From positions 20,372,461-20,436,460 of the forward strand of contig NC_052481.1 of assembly GCF_009730915.1 (NCBI RefSeq): a DNA stretch of 64,000 bases, in the 5' to 3' direction. This DNA comes from Dioscorea cayenensis subsp. rotundata (taxonomy: Eukaryota > Streptophyta > Magnoliopsida > Dioscoreales > Dioscoreaceae). Every line of letters begins with the position of its first letter. The first letter of the stretch is position 1. The notes beneath the pieces are model-generated. The model searched no databases. It saw nothing but the letters and a program-made list of their open reading frames with translations, and was not told the origin of the DNA. This document shows, piece by piece, positions 1 to 11,744 of the stretch. A program made the translations under genes and the position numbers.

Positions 1-1575
1 TGATGCTCTTTAGCGCATGTATACATGGGATCTTGTTCCTCTTCTATCTGGTGTTACTCCTATCAGTTGTCAGTGGGTCTATCGATTCAAGACTCATGCC
101 GATGGTAGTATTGAGCGACACAAAGCACGTCTTGTTGCTCATGGATTTACTTAGGAGTATGGGATTGATTATGAGGAAATATTTGCTCTTGTGGCCAAGT
201 TAACTACTGTTCATCTTCTTTTCGCTATTGCTACTGCTCGTCATTGGCCACTTCATCAGTTAGATGTCCCCAATCCCTTCTTACATGGAGATCCCTCTGA
301 GGATGTTTATATAACACCTCCTCCTGGTTTCTCTCATCCTTCTCAGCATGTCTGTCATCTTCATAGAGCTATCTATGGGCTCAAGTAGGCTCCTCGTGCC
401 TGGTTTGAGCGATTTCGTAGTGTGGTTCTTACTCTTGATTTCACTGAGAGCTCTCATGATTATTCCCTCTTTACTCGACAGACTTCTTAAGGCATCACTA
501 TTCTTCTTCTTTATGTTGATGATATGGTGATTACTAGTGATGATGTTGATAATGTTCTTTCCTTAAAACAGCAGTTACACACCGAGTTTCAGATGTAAGA
601 TCTTGACCCTCTTCGTTACTTTCTTGGCCTTGAGATTGCTTATTCTCGTCGAGGTTATCTAGTGTCTCAACAAAAGTACATATCTAATATTTTTTGACAA
701 GATGATATCACTGATCTCCGCACTGCCTCTGCTCCTATTGAGCTGCATCATCGACTCTCCTCTTCTAATGGTGAGCCTTTGCCTGATCCTAATTGATATC
801 GTGCAGTTGTTGGTGCTCTTGTCTATCTGACCATTACTCAGCCTGATATTACATATGTTGTTCGTGTTCTTAATTAGTCAGTTTGTGAGTGCTCCTCGCT
901 CTACTCATTACACTGTCCTCTTACGAGTTCTTCGTTATCTTTGTGGCACTATATCTCGCTCTTTACTTTTCTCTGCCACATCTGAGTTGTGCGATTATTA
1001 TGATGCTGATTGAGCAGGTGATGCATCTGATTGACGTTCTACTACTGGTTTCTACATTTTTCTTGGAGATTCTCTTATCTCTTGGAAAACTAAAAAATAA
1101 TCTACTGTTGCTCTTTTATACTGCTGAGGCTGAGTATGGTGCTATGTCCTCTACTGCTAAGGAGGTTCTTTGGTTGCGACAGATTTTGATGGACTTTGGT
1201 GTTCCTATCTCTGCCCCTACTCCTATATACTGTGACAACCAAAGTGCCATTAAAATCGCTGCCAACCCAGTATTCCATGAACGTACGAAGCATCTTGAGA
1301 TTGCTCTTCACTTTGTTCATAATCATTATCTTGCTGGCAGTATTCTTCTTCCTTATATTGCCTCTACACATCAGCTTGCTTATCTTTTTACTATGACCCA
1401 CCGTGAGTTTGAGGGGGTGTGTTAGAGTAATAATATTGCTTATACATATATTGTATACTTATACATATTTACCCTTGAGTATACATTCTCCTGTATACAT
1501 TCTTTTTGTATATATATATATGTTGGTTTCACCCTAATGAACGTGGTACATTCTATTCTTTCATAATTTGTCTAT
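1..1575 (+). mobile_element. Decayed Ty1/copia retrotransposon, 3' part (RT, RNase H, start of 3' LTR)
   Basis: Frames between 190 and 1425 give the copia reverse transcriptase signature QLDVPNPFLHGD, then YGLK, then a degraded VDDMV (the YVDDM active-site box), and finally an RNase H domain with TAEAEYGAMSSTAKE, WLRQIL and YCDNQSAIKIAANPVFHERTKH. The order RT then RNase H at the 3' end is that of copia pol. The frame is broken by many stops and shifts, so the element is dead. A purine-rich stretch (gagggggtg) at about 1412-1420 resembles a polypurine tract, and tgttagagtaataatattgc from 1420 would start the 3' LTR. That LTR runs into the Rab duplication near 1578, so it is probably truncated. 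The 5' part lies outside the window. Confidence 0.88.
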
Positions 1576-2745
1576 CACATGATATTTGATTTGGAGAAAT
1601 TCCAAACAAATCTATATAAGTAATTACAATTTTTTTAACAAAAACGGTAAATATCATAAAAAATGACAGACAAATATGGAGATGCATCAATTGTGATAGT
1701 TTAACTACCTCTTAGAAATAAATCTCTTTTATTATACAATCCTGGGGTGAAAACACTGTTTTTGTCGCAATGGATCCACACCAAGGCCAAAACAACAATA
1801 ATGAACAATATTAGATCCTAATATATAGTGTGTGAATAATATTTATGAACAATTATATAGGAGTAATATTTTAAACGCTAATCTCTTTGTACACTTTGTG
1901 ATTAGTTACCATTGAATTACCCATGGTTTCCAGTAATTAATTACAAATTTTGTGATGGCATACATAACAAAATAATTAAATATGAGAGATTTATATGTGT
2001 GTATACTCTTAAAAAATTGATATAATTTTAGAAAGCTTGAAAAATACAGAAGATTCACATATTATCTTGTGCATATATATGTATAATCATATAAAATAAA
2101 TATTTATATAAATTACTATGTAATACAAAATCAACTAAATTTTAAAAATTTAATGGCAGCTCATGAGCTATATATGGTTTATGAACAAAGATCATGTTTA
2201 TCCATGCCTTTAAATTGTTAATGATTTTTTTTTTTACTAAGACCATGAGTGTCGTCCCATTAAAAGATTATTAAAGAATAAGCAGGTATGATGGTGCATT
2301 AGTTATGGTGGTTTATCATCTATGTAGAAATTTACTAACTCTGTCAGACATTACATGTGCTGATAAAAATCCTATTACGTGCCTGCACAGAAGACTTTCA
2401 AAAACTAAACCAAGCTAATAAATTTCCACTGCCATAAAACTCTGGGAGAGAGGTATATAACACCACTCACAAGAGATCTAGTTAGTTAATTTATTTGAAA
2501 TAATACCATAAATAATACCTGGGCTTAGTACGCTATATGAATAATACAGCTACAAAATTTGTACGGTGTCACTAAAGTACTGCAATAGTACTCTGGTCCA
2601 TGGTCAAAACTCTGCACTTTTACTCACCCATTGCATGTGATTATCATTGGGCTAACCAATGGCCATCATTGTTAATAATCCTAATGTGATCAATGTTTGG
2701 CATATTGACCGCAATATTAATTTACTAAATTAAAATTAAAAAAAT

Positions 2746-3030
2746 GTATAATACCCGAATTTGTCCCTCTATTTTTCTCCCTCTTTTCTTTTGGTCCCTC
2801 TACTCAGAAATGCTCCTAAATAGTCCCTCTACTCTTGGAAATGGTTCTACTTAGTCCCTTCTACTTCAAAATAAGCTAATTATTAGCTGTATTTTTCAAG
2901 AGTAGAGGGACTAGATGGGAAGAGATTAAGAGTAGAGGGACTAAATTAGGTCATTTTCAAGAGTAGAGGGATTAGTGGGGCGCAATTCTGAGTAGAGGAA
3001 CCAAAAGGGAAGAGAGAGAAAAGTACCTTA
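2746..3030. mobile_element. Foldback/MITE-like insertion upstream of Rab copy 1
   Basis: The two halves are inverted copies: tttggtccctctactcagaa near 2790 pairs with ttctgagtagaggaaccaaa near 2985-3010, and several internal gtccctctactct/agagtagagggac units repeat the theme. Copy 2 of the block (about 43510) lacks the whole piece and reads straight from the A-rich run into ttatcttactt. That gives both ends of the insertion. A TA dinucleotide flanks it on each side. No coding capacity is seen. It is a non-autonomous DNA element of a family I cannot name. Confidence 0.75.
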
Positions 3031-3283
3031 AAAAATTATCTTACTTAAGGAGCCAAAATTAATATATTTTTATACGTGGCCTGACCGAAAGAATCAAACA
3101 AAACTTTCATTAAAAAAAACAAACAAACAAGGCCGCTTGCAAACGCCACCGAGGCCGTTTTAAACTAAAAGTGAAAAAGAATTTTATAAGTGTACGTAAA
3201 TTATAAATTTTCATAGGGCCATCTATGCAAAGTTTCCAAATAAAATAAACATAAAAATAAGTTGGAAAACAAGGAATTTTATT

Positions 3284-3622
3284 AGTTGGGTGAAAAAGAA
3301 GGTGACTCGTGGGGACACTTCCAAAGTCTATGATGGTAACAGATCAAAGTTTGAAGATTCCAGCAGTACCATTCTACGCAACATGGAGTTCATTGGACAT
3401 TGCTCTTATGATGCTTTTAGAACATCAATGAGTGAGGAGGTTTTGGATCGCTTCACGGGCTAGTTTCTATTGCTTTTAAGGGGCTTGAAGGAGATCTGTT
3501 GTTCCTCTCGTTGTGGTTTTTTTTTGTTCGATGGCTAGGGGACTTTATTTTGTCGGGCTTTTTAGCTCATTGGTCATTTTGTTGGTTTCTAATCGCAATG
3601 GTTAATCCATTTTTTTTTTAAA
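3284..3622. mobile_element. Insertion of unknown type, absent from copy 2
   Basis: Copy 2 reads continuously through aaggaattttatcattatat (about 43790), while copy 1 is split there by roughly 335 bases ending in a run of nine or ten T's. The inserted DNA is less AT-rich than its surroundings. One frame shows about 55 open codons with no recognisable domain. It could be a 5'-truncated retroelement end, but no family motif is visible. Confidence 0.5.
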
Positions 3623-3779
3623 TTATCATTATATATAAATTATAAAATTTTACAGGGTCATATATGCAAAGTTTCCAAATTTTTTTAAAAAAGTTGGAAA
3701 ATAAGGACGACAAGACTTCAATTTCACTCATTCTCAGGAACAACAACAGAAAACCTTCGCAACTTCTCCCTCTCCAGCG

Positions 3780-6700
3780 ATGGCAACCATAGGAAACAAC
3801 CACCTCAACGCCAAACTCGTAAGTCCTCCATCTCTTCCGACCTTCATCTCTCATTCACCATCTCCATGCCTCTCGATTCGCAGGTGCTTCTTGGTGACAT
3901 GGGCACCGGCAAGTCTAGTCTCGGCCTTCGCTTCGTCAAGGGCCAATTTCTTGAATTCCAGGTCTTGTTTTGATTCATTACGGATTTAGTTTTTGGGGCT
4001 TGGTTTTTAGCTTGATTTGGATTGCAGGAGTCGACAATTGGGGCAACTTTCTTCTCGCAGACGCTCGCCGTGAGCGATGCCACTGTAAAGTTTGAGATCT
4101 GGGACACCGCCGGGCAGGAACGATACCATAGTCTCGCTCCCATGTATTATCGTGGTGCCGCCGCCGCCATCATTGTCTACGATATCACTAGCACTGTAAA
4201 TGACTGATTAAATGCTTGAATGTATAAACCTCGGTTTCCTTTTCTGGTTTTCTTGATGAAAATTTGTTGTTTTTGGTTGTAGGAATCGTTTGAGCGAGCG
4301 AAAAAATGGGTGCTGGAGCTCCAGAAGCAAAAATTGTTGTTTAATGTTGTAATTTTTTGTGCATTTAATGTGGCTCTGGAATTGAGAGTGTGGATGTGTT
4401 CAATCCCAGGCAATCCAAACATGGTGACGGCTTTAGCTGGAAATAAGGTGGATTTGCAAGATAAAAGAAAGGTCACAACTGCGGCGAGTTTGCAAAATCT
4501 AATCTTTTTGTCAAAATAATGTATCCCTGTCACGCCCCGAACCCAGCTTTATGGACCCGGGACGCTAACAAACGGCCGTACACCTACAAGGCCAAAACCA
4601 AGTAGGCATACAAGGCCTCAAATCCTAATCCAAAACAGAACAAAGAATCAAACTCAGTGGATTGCAAAAACAATATAAACTTATTCAAATAAAACCTAGG
4701 CCCACAACAATCGGGACTTATTACAAGCTAAATAAAACGGCGATGGCACAACGATTCTTGCTAAGCTATCTGCCACTGACCTCTACTCCTGATCTGAAAA
4801 AAAAATATCAACAAAATTTATGAGCTTGACACCCAGTAAGCACCCACTAAAAATATAGGGATCACTTATACAAAATCATAATTTATCAAATTGTAAAATC
4901 ACCAAAACAAATTTGTTTCACATAAACATAGATGTCAAAAATTTAAGCATATAGGTCCCCCAAACAACTATTGTCAAAACAAAAATCGCAAAATTCATAT
5001 ATTTACCCTCGGTGACCCAAGACAAAATTATCAAAAGCCATATTTTTATCCTCGGTGACACGAGCCAAAATTATCAAAGGCCGATATTCTTCACTGACGG
5101 CAAGCGGTGTGAAACTATAGTTTCTATAACAAAATACGTGTCGACACGGTTAGTGTTTAACCCCTAGTGACAGGGTTATTGCATAGTTAATTGGGGACTA
5201 GTTTCTATGTCAAAATACGGCATATTCACAAAACAATAAACTAACAAAATTCGGATTGGGCAAGATACAAATAATTTGCCAAACAAAATTTTTAGCAGTC
5301 GCATGATCCCATTTTATCATAATAAAATAAACCAGTTACTTGAATTCAAACATGAACATATAATTTTAAAAAAAATTAATAATAATTAATCAGAAATTAA
5401 CTAAAACATATCTGAAATTCATAATTGGAATAATATATATTCAGATAAACTATTTAAAATTTTACAAATTAAATAATCCGAATTTAAAATAAATACTTAA
5501 ACCTTTCAGATAATTCTAATCCAAAATAAAATATCATTAACTCAAAATTTCAAATAATTTAAAGTAATTCCAAAAATAATAATAAATAAATAATTCAAAA
5601 TATATATGTCAAAATAATCAGTAATTTTCTTTAAAAATTTCAAAAGTTCACAAAACTTGAATTTTTAATTATATACATATAATAGGATTTATATGTGGGA
5701 TACTTACCTGATTAATGCCAAAAAATGCTCCCAAACCTTACACCTTTGGCATGTCCTATATTTGGGAAGAGATCCTATTAGCTTTCAAATAACAAATCGA
5801 GGCTAACAAACAATAATATTAAACAAAAAGATTTTTAGAAGGGTACAAATGCAAAAAGTTCAAACTATGATTCTACACTCCCAAATATTGATTATTGTGA
5901 GGGTACAATAGCAATTACCCACTATAAAAGCCAAATCAATAATTCCAACATTATCAATGAGTACTAAAACCCTCATAACTTCACTCACACTTTTCCAAAT
6001 CACAAATTTCAAAATTCTAGGAATAATAGACACCTAACACTATGATATATCCTAAATTCACATAATTTAGAGTACTACTCAATTTATAACATTCAATTGA
6101 ATCTCTAACTATTTCTGCAAAATTATAATTCAGACATATACTTTTAAAATATGCATATATCTTAACCTACAACTCCAAACTTAATGAAATTTTACTGATA
6201 ATCAGACAACTCAAAAATGAATGACTTTCTTATTTTTCACCTTATCTAATTCAATCTCCCTGATCATCAAAATTGGCCATGCTTCTTCAAGTTCTGCACA
6301 GAAATATCATCCGAGACAATTATACTAATGAGGCTATATCTCACAAACTACAGATGCATAAAATCTGAAATTTTGCAATTATTTAGATAACATAAAAATC
6401 CACAACTTTAATATTTTACTCTCCTTCAAATTCTTCCTCTAAGATCTCTAAAATCAGAGAGGGATTTATGCTATTGTCAAAAACGAAAATCTGAAACCTA
6501 TCAAATTAAATCAACTAACAATTCCTTTCTCATGGCGAAAGATTATACCTCAATCAACTATATTTCACATTACATCAAATATATCATGCAAAATCTCATC
6601 CTTGAGACATGATTAAATCCATACAAGCATCACGGTCAAAGATCCTAAGAATATGCTTAGGTGCATACATCAAAAGAGAAACAAAACTCCTTCAAACTAC

Positions 6701-8222
6701 AAATTGGGAACAAATCCTAGAAACTCAAGGGCTAAATCTAAGGATTAAAGGTGAATCACAAATAAGAACAAACTTTAGGGTTTCAGAAAGAAAGAAATCT
6801 AGAGCCAACCGGCATTAATAATCATTAATATTATGCACAAAGCTCTAGGATCCTACCTTGAAAGAAGCGAACAAACTCTCGAAAAGAAGATCCACTAGTC
6901 CTTGCCGACGGCACCACCATGAAGGAAACGGAAATGAGGGCTAGGGTTTTTTTTCCTACGACAATAGAAGATCATGGGTGGGGGAGATATAGTTAGGTCG
7001 TGATATTTGGTAACCGTAAGGATAAGAACAAGGGTTTTAAAATCTTATAAATCAATGGCTCTGATTGAAAAAGTTTGCATTGATGGCTAGGATCTAATTT
7101 AAGGGGTGGGGCTCACAATCCCTATGTTCTTATGCTCATGCTTTCAAATTGTCCTCTGTGCAATAGAATTATTCAGCACTTTGAGAAATTTGTGCTTTAT
7201 GACTTTGTTTTTTTATGTAATTCAATAGTATTGTATTTGTTAAGCGATCTGGTGATCTTAATTTAGTTTTAGTTCACTTCAGTTTTGGTGGAAATCTAGG
7301 ATCAATTAACAGATGGTTTGACATGGAATTGTTCCGTGTTAGAGTGTGTAAATTAGCTTCAAGCGCTGACCTATTTCTTGTCAAAGGATGTGTAGATATG
7401 GATTCCTGAGTGGAAAACTTATGCTTCACTTGTTAATGAGTCGCTGATGCAACTAAGTTTATTATTGAATATTGGCTTTAGATTTTATTTGAGTTCGTTT
7501 ATGTTTGTTATTTTTGAGTCATGACTAATGATGCAAGAAGCATCCTCATATGCTGATGAGAATGGTCTTTTTTTCAAGGAAACATCTGCCAAGACTGCTG
7601 TCAATGTGAATGACATTTTTGTTGAAATAGGTGAAGTCTTTTATGTTTCCTTTATCTGGTAGAAAAATGACCATCAGTTCTTGATTTTCTAATTTTAGAA
7701 TTCACTTGTAGTAGTTCTGTTAGGTATCATGACGGGATGTTCATATTTGATTATACATAAAGGATATCTCATTTGGTTATTGTCCTAATAATGGTTTTAT
7801 TGTAACAATGTGAATGAAGATAGTTGCATTTGGAATTTTGCACCTCCTAGAAAATCCCCTTTTTGTTAACATATCTAAGTAAATGGTGCCACATAATTGT
7901 TCGTGTGAATAAGTTTCGAAGATTATTTTCACTTTTCATTATCTTTTTCGCATAAACTGCCTTACAATGCATTGCTGATATCAATGGTTGAGATATATGA
8001 TTTGATCTTCTATAGGTTATCCTGCAAAATGATTCCAAAACTAGTTTCTATTTTTTTCCTGGTTTTTCAACAAAATGAGTTTTGTGTTTCATGATGCAAG
8101 TATTTTTCTCACATGCAAACGAAGAAGGTTACGCAGGCTCAACCAAATTTCGTAACCCCTCGGGATGGTTCTTCTTGATAGACTCGTGAGCAAGTGCGGA
8201 CTTTCACAGATGTCGTTCTTAG
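3780..8222 (+). pseudogene. RABF2: Rab5-type small GTPase, copy 1 (pseudogene)
   Basis: Exons by comparison with copy 2: 3780-3818, 3884-3961, 4028-4195, 4283-4331, 4410-4483, 7537-7630 and about 8118-8222. They encode the P-loop [16 protein letters not shown] (switch I), [11 protein letters not shown] (switch II), NKVD and ETSAK, the Rab5/RABF2 set that directs endosomal trafficking in plants. Damage: the donor after exon 4 is lost (aaattg where copy 2 has ggtttg), the GC donor after exon 5 is altered (gcgagt), and the acceptors of exons 6 and 7 read CAA instead of CAG. The last exon shifts frame and reaches an early TAA. A 2.6-kb solo LTR sits in intron 5. Exon 2 keeps the full EFQ junction that copy 2 has lost. 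A functional protein is very unlikely. Confidence 0.9.
4528..7117 (-). mobile_element. Solo LTR (about 2.6 kb) in intron 5 of Rab copy 1
   Basis: The insertion starts TGTCACGCCCCGAACCC and ends GGGGTGGGGCTCACA, so both strands have TG...CA ends. It is flanked by the 5-base direct repeat atccc (4523-4527 and 7118-7122). Copy 2 (near 44690) gives the empty site, gtgtccttgagttcttatgc. No gag or pol motif appears in the 2590 bases. This is the footprint of an LTR retrotransposon reduced to one LTR. On the minus strand it would begin TGTGAGCCCC and end GGGGCGTGACA, a form I associate with plant gypsy LTRs, so minus is the likelier orientation. Confidence 0.85.
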
Positions 8223-8581
8223 GTATTACTAGATGAAACTATGGCCTACTCATATCATGAGGAATGCATTATTTGTGCTTTTAATTGAAAATGTGATTAA
8301 GTGGTAGGATAAGATATGACTGCATTAATCGAAGTTAGTAGCCGCATATAACACAGGGTGACTTCGTTTCTAGGTTTTAAAACAAACAAATAAGAGAAGT
8401 AGAAAATCAATTTAAATAAAGTTTTTGAGGCTATTGCTATTCCACTGCTATTAGGAAACCATACAAAGTTGCACGAGTACAGGGCTAGCCATGAAAGCAA
8501 ATCCCCAGCATGCATTATTTAGTTTGATTCAGTCTAGCTATTGGACTACTATCACTCTTTCTTCAATACTAGTCTACACTA

Positions 8582-8629
8582 TTTTCTCCACATTTATTTG
8601 GAAGTTCTTCCAAATAAATGTGGAGAAAA
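8582..8629. repeat. Perfect 22-bp inverted repeat with 4-bp loop
   Basis: Arms 8582-8603 and 8608-8629 are exact reverse complements around gttc. Copy 2 has only the left arm (near 46165-46190), followed by about 150 bases of other sequence that copy 1 lacks before the two align again at atccaacttttaac. Confidence 0.9.
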
Positions 8630-9119
8630 CAGTAAATGCAATCCAACTTTTAACTACTTATAGCAATGATTAATCAGTAAATGCAATTACTAGTCTTCAA
8701 TTTGATCTTGTTTGCTTTATACCTCACCGATTAAAACTGATCAGGTTGTTGGCCTTCAAATGCTTGCTTGCTCACCAACTTTTATGTAATGCAAGTGACA
8801 GAATATGAAACCATTGAATGGGAGCTTGCTTTCAGGTTGGCAAATTGGTTTGCATTTGGAAATATCTCTAGCGTTCAAGTTGTCCATGTTTGTTGATCCT
8901 GTAAATGTTCAAATGTTATGCTGTGAAATATAAATATAATTACTGTCCATGAAAGTTGTCAGAATTTCTCGTGTTTATTTGATTAAATTTATGTATTAAT
9001 CAGAGAGATTTATGTAATTTCAGTGTTTGAAGGAGTATATTGTGTTATATTCTTCTTATTATTTTTTTAAAACAAGGAAATAAATAACAGTATATAGTGA
9101 ATGCACACATACGAATCCG

Positions 9120-10632
9120 TGTTGGAAATAATCAAAACTGCAGCTGATGTGGAGGATAAGAAAAGCTACCAAGCGCATGTGAAGAATAATAAGACTGGGT
9201 CATATGTAGTCTTTTGGATTTTTTGATTTTTAAATATTGGTTGTGATATGCTTATCTATTAGATAAGTCTCTATTATCATCTATACATAATAAGAAGAGT
9301 TATATTAAATTTGAGCCATTTGAATAAATAATCATAGTCCAATTTTTTTGCAAAATGATCCTTATGTCTTTTCATTATTATTTTTACTTAAAACCCAACA
9401 TTTAATATCCGAGCTATTAGATCTAAAGGACCTATCAATGATCAGCATGGCTACGACCAATATGTCCGGTCTTTCACCTCCAGTTTTCAATGGCGAAAAT
9501 TATCAAGTTTGGGCCATCAAAATGAAAGCTTATTTGAACGGGCTTGGTTTGTGGTAATCAGTTGAATATGAGAGGAGTATACAGCCTTCGGGAGATAATC
9601 CGACACTCAAATCAAATGAGGGCTCATGTAGAGGAAGAAGCAAAAGCTCCAAGGGCCTTGTCCTTTATTCATGTAGCTGTTTCAGAATCAATTTTCACAA
9701 GAATTATGACCTGTGAAACAGCCAAGGAAGCTTGGAATGTGCTACAAGAATTATATCAAGGTAATGATAGAACAAGACGAATGCAAGTGCTAAATCTCAA
9801 AAGAGATTTTGAGATTCTACGTATGAAAGAAAAAGCGACCATACAAGCCTACTTTGACAGGTTGACGACAGTGGTGAATAAAATCAAGTTGATGGGAGAA
9901 GAGCTACCTGATAGTAGAGTTGTGGAAAAGGTGTTTGTAAGTTTGCCCGAACGATTTGAGGCAAAAATTTTATCTCTAGAAGATTCAAGAGATATTAGTC
10001 AAATTACTTTGCCAAAACTAATCAATGCTTTACAAGCACAGGAACAAAGACGAAATATGAGAGAGGAAGGAGTAGAACAGAAAGTTGAGGAAGCATATTT
10101 AGCCAAAAGTTCATCTTCAAAAGGAAAAAGAAGAACACTCCAATGTGACCATTGCAAGAAGTCAGGCCATGAAGAGAAAGACTGTTGGCACAAAGGAAAA
10201 TCTCAATGTTTCAAGTGCAAAAGATTTGTACATTTGCAGATTTAAGGATTAAGAACGTGCAAATTTGGAAGAAGAGACCATTTTTAGGAATGTGGAGAAA
10301 AGTGCTCCATGGTGTTTGAAGTTTGAAGAGTAGTGCTCCAAAACAAATCGTTAAGAATAGTGCAGCTTTGAATTAAGGAAAGTGTTGGAAATAATCAAGC
10401 TGCTGATGTGGAAAGGCGGCTGATGTGGAGGATAAGAAAAACTACCAAGCACGTGAAGAATAATAAGACTGGGTCATATTTAGTCTATTGGATTTTTTGA
10501 TTTTTAAATATTGTTTGTGATATGCTTATCGATTAAATAAGTCTCTATTATCAAGAGTTGTAATAAATTTAAGTCATTTGAATAAATAATCGTAATCCAA
10601 TTCTTTTACAAAATGGTCCTTATGTTTTTTCA
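9120..10632 (+). mobile_element. Gag-only LTR retrotransposon (TR-GAG-like)
   Basis: Two similar LTRs of about 255 and 250 bases, 9120-9374 and 10383-10632, start TGTTGGAAATAATCAA and end in TTTTCA. They flank a short interior holding only a copia-type gag and a purine-rich stretch (ttaaggaaag) before the 3' LTR. No protease, integrase or RT is present and there is no room for them. This is the layout of non-autonomous terminal-repeat elements with a GAG domain. No matching target-site duplication is seen (atccg on the left, ctaat on the right). The 3' LTR has a duplicated ggctgatgtgga that the 5' LTR lacks. Confidence 0.8.
9438..10245 (+). pseudogene. Copia-type gag of the TR-GAG element
   Basis: The N-terminus holds PPVFNGENYQVWAIKMKAYL, the DUF4219-like start of copia gag. 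The UBN2 gag core follows (CETAKEAWNVLQELYQG, VVEKVFVSLPERFEAKI, ISQITLPKLINALQAQE). A zinc knuckle CDHCKKSGHEEKDC and a second, incomplete CFKC close it. An in-frame TAA at 9556 directly follows GLGLW, and a one-base shift near 9615 moves the frame into the long downstream ORF (9544-10245). Gag would form the particle that packages the RNA. This copy cannot make it intact. Confidence 0.82.
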
Positions 10633-10639
10633 CTAATAT

Positions 10640-10755
10640 CCTATTTTTCGTAGGAATGTATGGTTGTTACATTTGTCAAGCTAAAGGTTTGGCTGTGATA
10701 ATTGATTGCAGGGCTAATTCTAATTTGCAGTGTCATTCTAGAGGCGCCTGGTTAA
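10640..10755 (+). pseudogene. FNR relic: end of intron 1 plus exon 2
   Basis: The stretch tcaagctaaaggtttggctg...attgattgcagggct matches the intron 1/exon 2 boundary of FNR-A (about 13485-13530). The following gcagtgtcatt...aggcgcctgg matches exon 2 of FNR-B (34878-34917). Nothing of the later exons follows. It shows that a further FNR copy once started here. Confidence 0.65.
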
Positions 10756-11740
10756 CATCTTTAGTAGTTTGTAATAATTGCTAATTTCCTTTGATTATGT
10801 GTATAGAGATGTATGCGATATATTAAAATGCAAGTTAATTTGTCATGAGGATTGGAAATGTTGTTACTATGTATTTGTCTATTATCTAGCTGATCAATAA
10901 CGAAGGTGATAAACTAATGAAAGATTAAAATTAATGAGAGGTAGGTTATAGATCAAGAACTAGGGAGCAATGGACAATAACGGGAGGCAATTAATCAATA
11001 AGAGAGGCATCCAGACATGAATTCCCTTATGACAACAACACTTGCAATCAAACTTTAAATTCCGGTTAAATATGAGATCATCTAATCATGGAGATCCCTA
11101 AATTAAACTAATTATTTTTTCTTAAGACTACTAGTAATTAATTCTATATGAAACTAGGTTGGAATCTCTTCCTAACCAAAGTCTCTCTACGATTGCATTA
11201 AGCTCTTTTTGAATCCACTATTAGGTTTTATCCTAATCCGAAAAGTTTGGGAAATTATATTTCTAGGTGCACCCTAAACCTCTTTCACATATTCTAGATC
11301 TAGACATACACATAAAACATAGATTAAAGGTCTTGCTATTTATAATATATATATATATATACATGAAATTAATTTAAGCGTTGCATAGACAAATCTTCAA
11401 TAAAATCTCATCTTTAAACAAAAAAAAGTAGAAGTTCAAAAACTAATTAGAGATTGCTACCAAAATACCTGTATGAAAATAGACATCTCCAGTCTATTAT
11501 AAAACAATCATTAAAGTAGCTTTAGGAGATCAAGTTCATTCTGAAGTCTAGATTTTATATAGATTGGGTGGCCCCAGCTCCACCACCTATTTAACCATTT
11601 TTGAAGAAGAAACAAAAGACATATTATGGTACATTTTAATTTTAAGTTCATAAATTGTAATTTCAAAATACAATAAATCCTTCGATAACTTCCTAATTGA
11701 CAGTGATATCAGTTGTAAGATCAGTGTGGTAATCTAAAAA
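10756..11740. other. Non-coding spacer, AT-rich
   Basis: No ORF with a recognisable domain. A short (AT)n run lies at about 11346-11361. The stretch 10880-11340 is less AT-rich and may be an old LTR, but no ends or partner copy were found. Confidence 0.5.
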
Positions 11741-11744
11741 GGTT

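Larger units (their letters stand above)
1578..9118 (+). repeat. Segmental duplication, Rab5 block copy 1
   Basis: This block aligns by eye over its whole length with 42333-46795, from gatttggagaaattccaaac upstream to the shared cacgaatccg at the end. It covers about 2.2 kb of upstream DNA, all Rab exons and introns, and the 3' flank. Copy 1 is about 3 kb longer because of three insertions absent from copy 2: 2746-3030, about 3284-3622, and 4528-7117. The same stretches are missing cleanly from copy 2, so the insertions came after the duplication. Confidence 0.9.
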
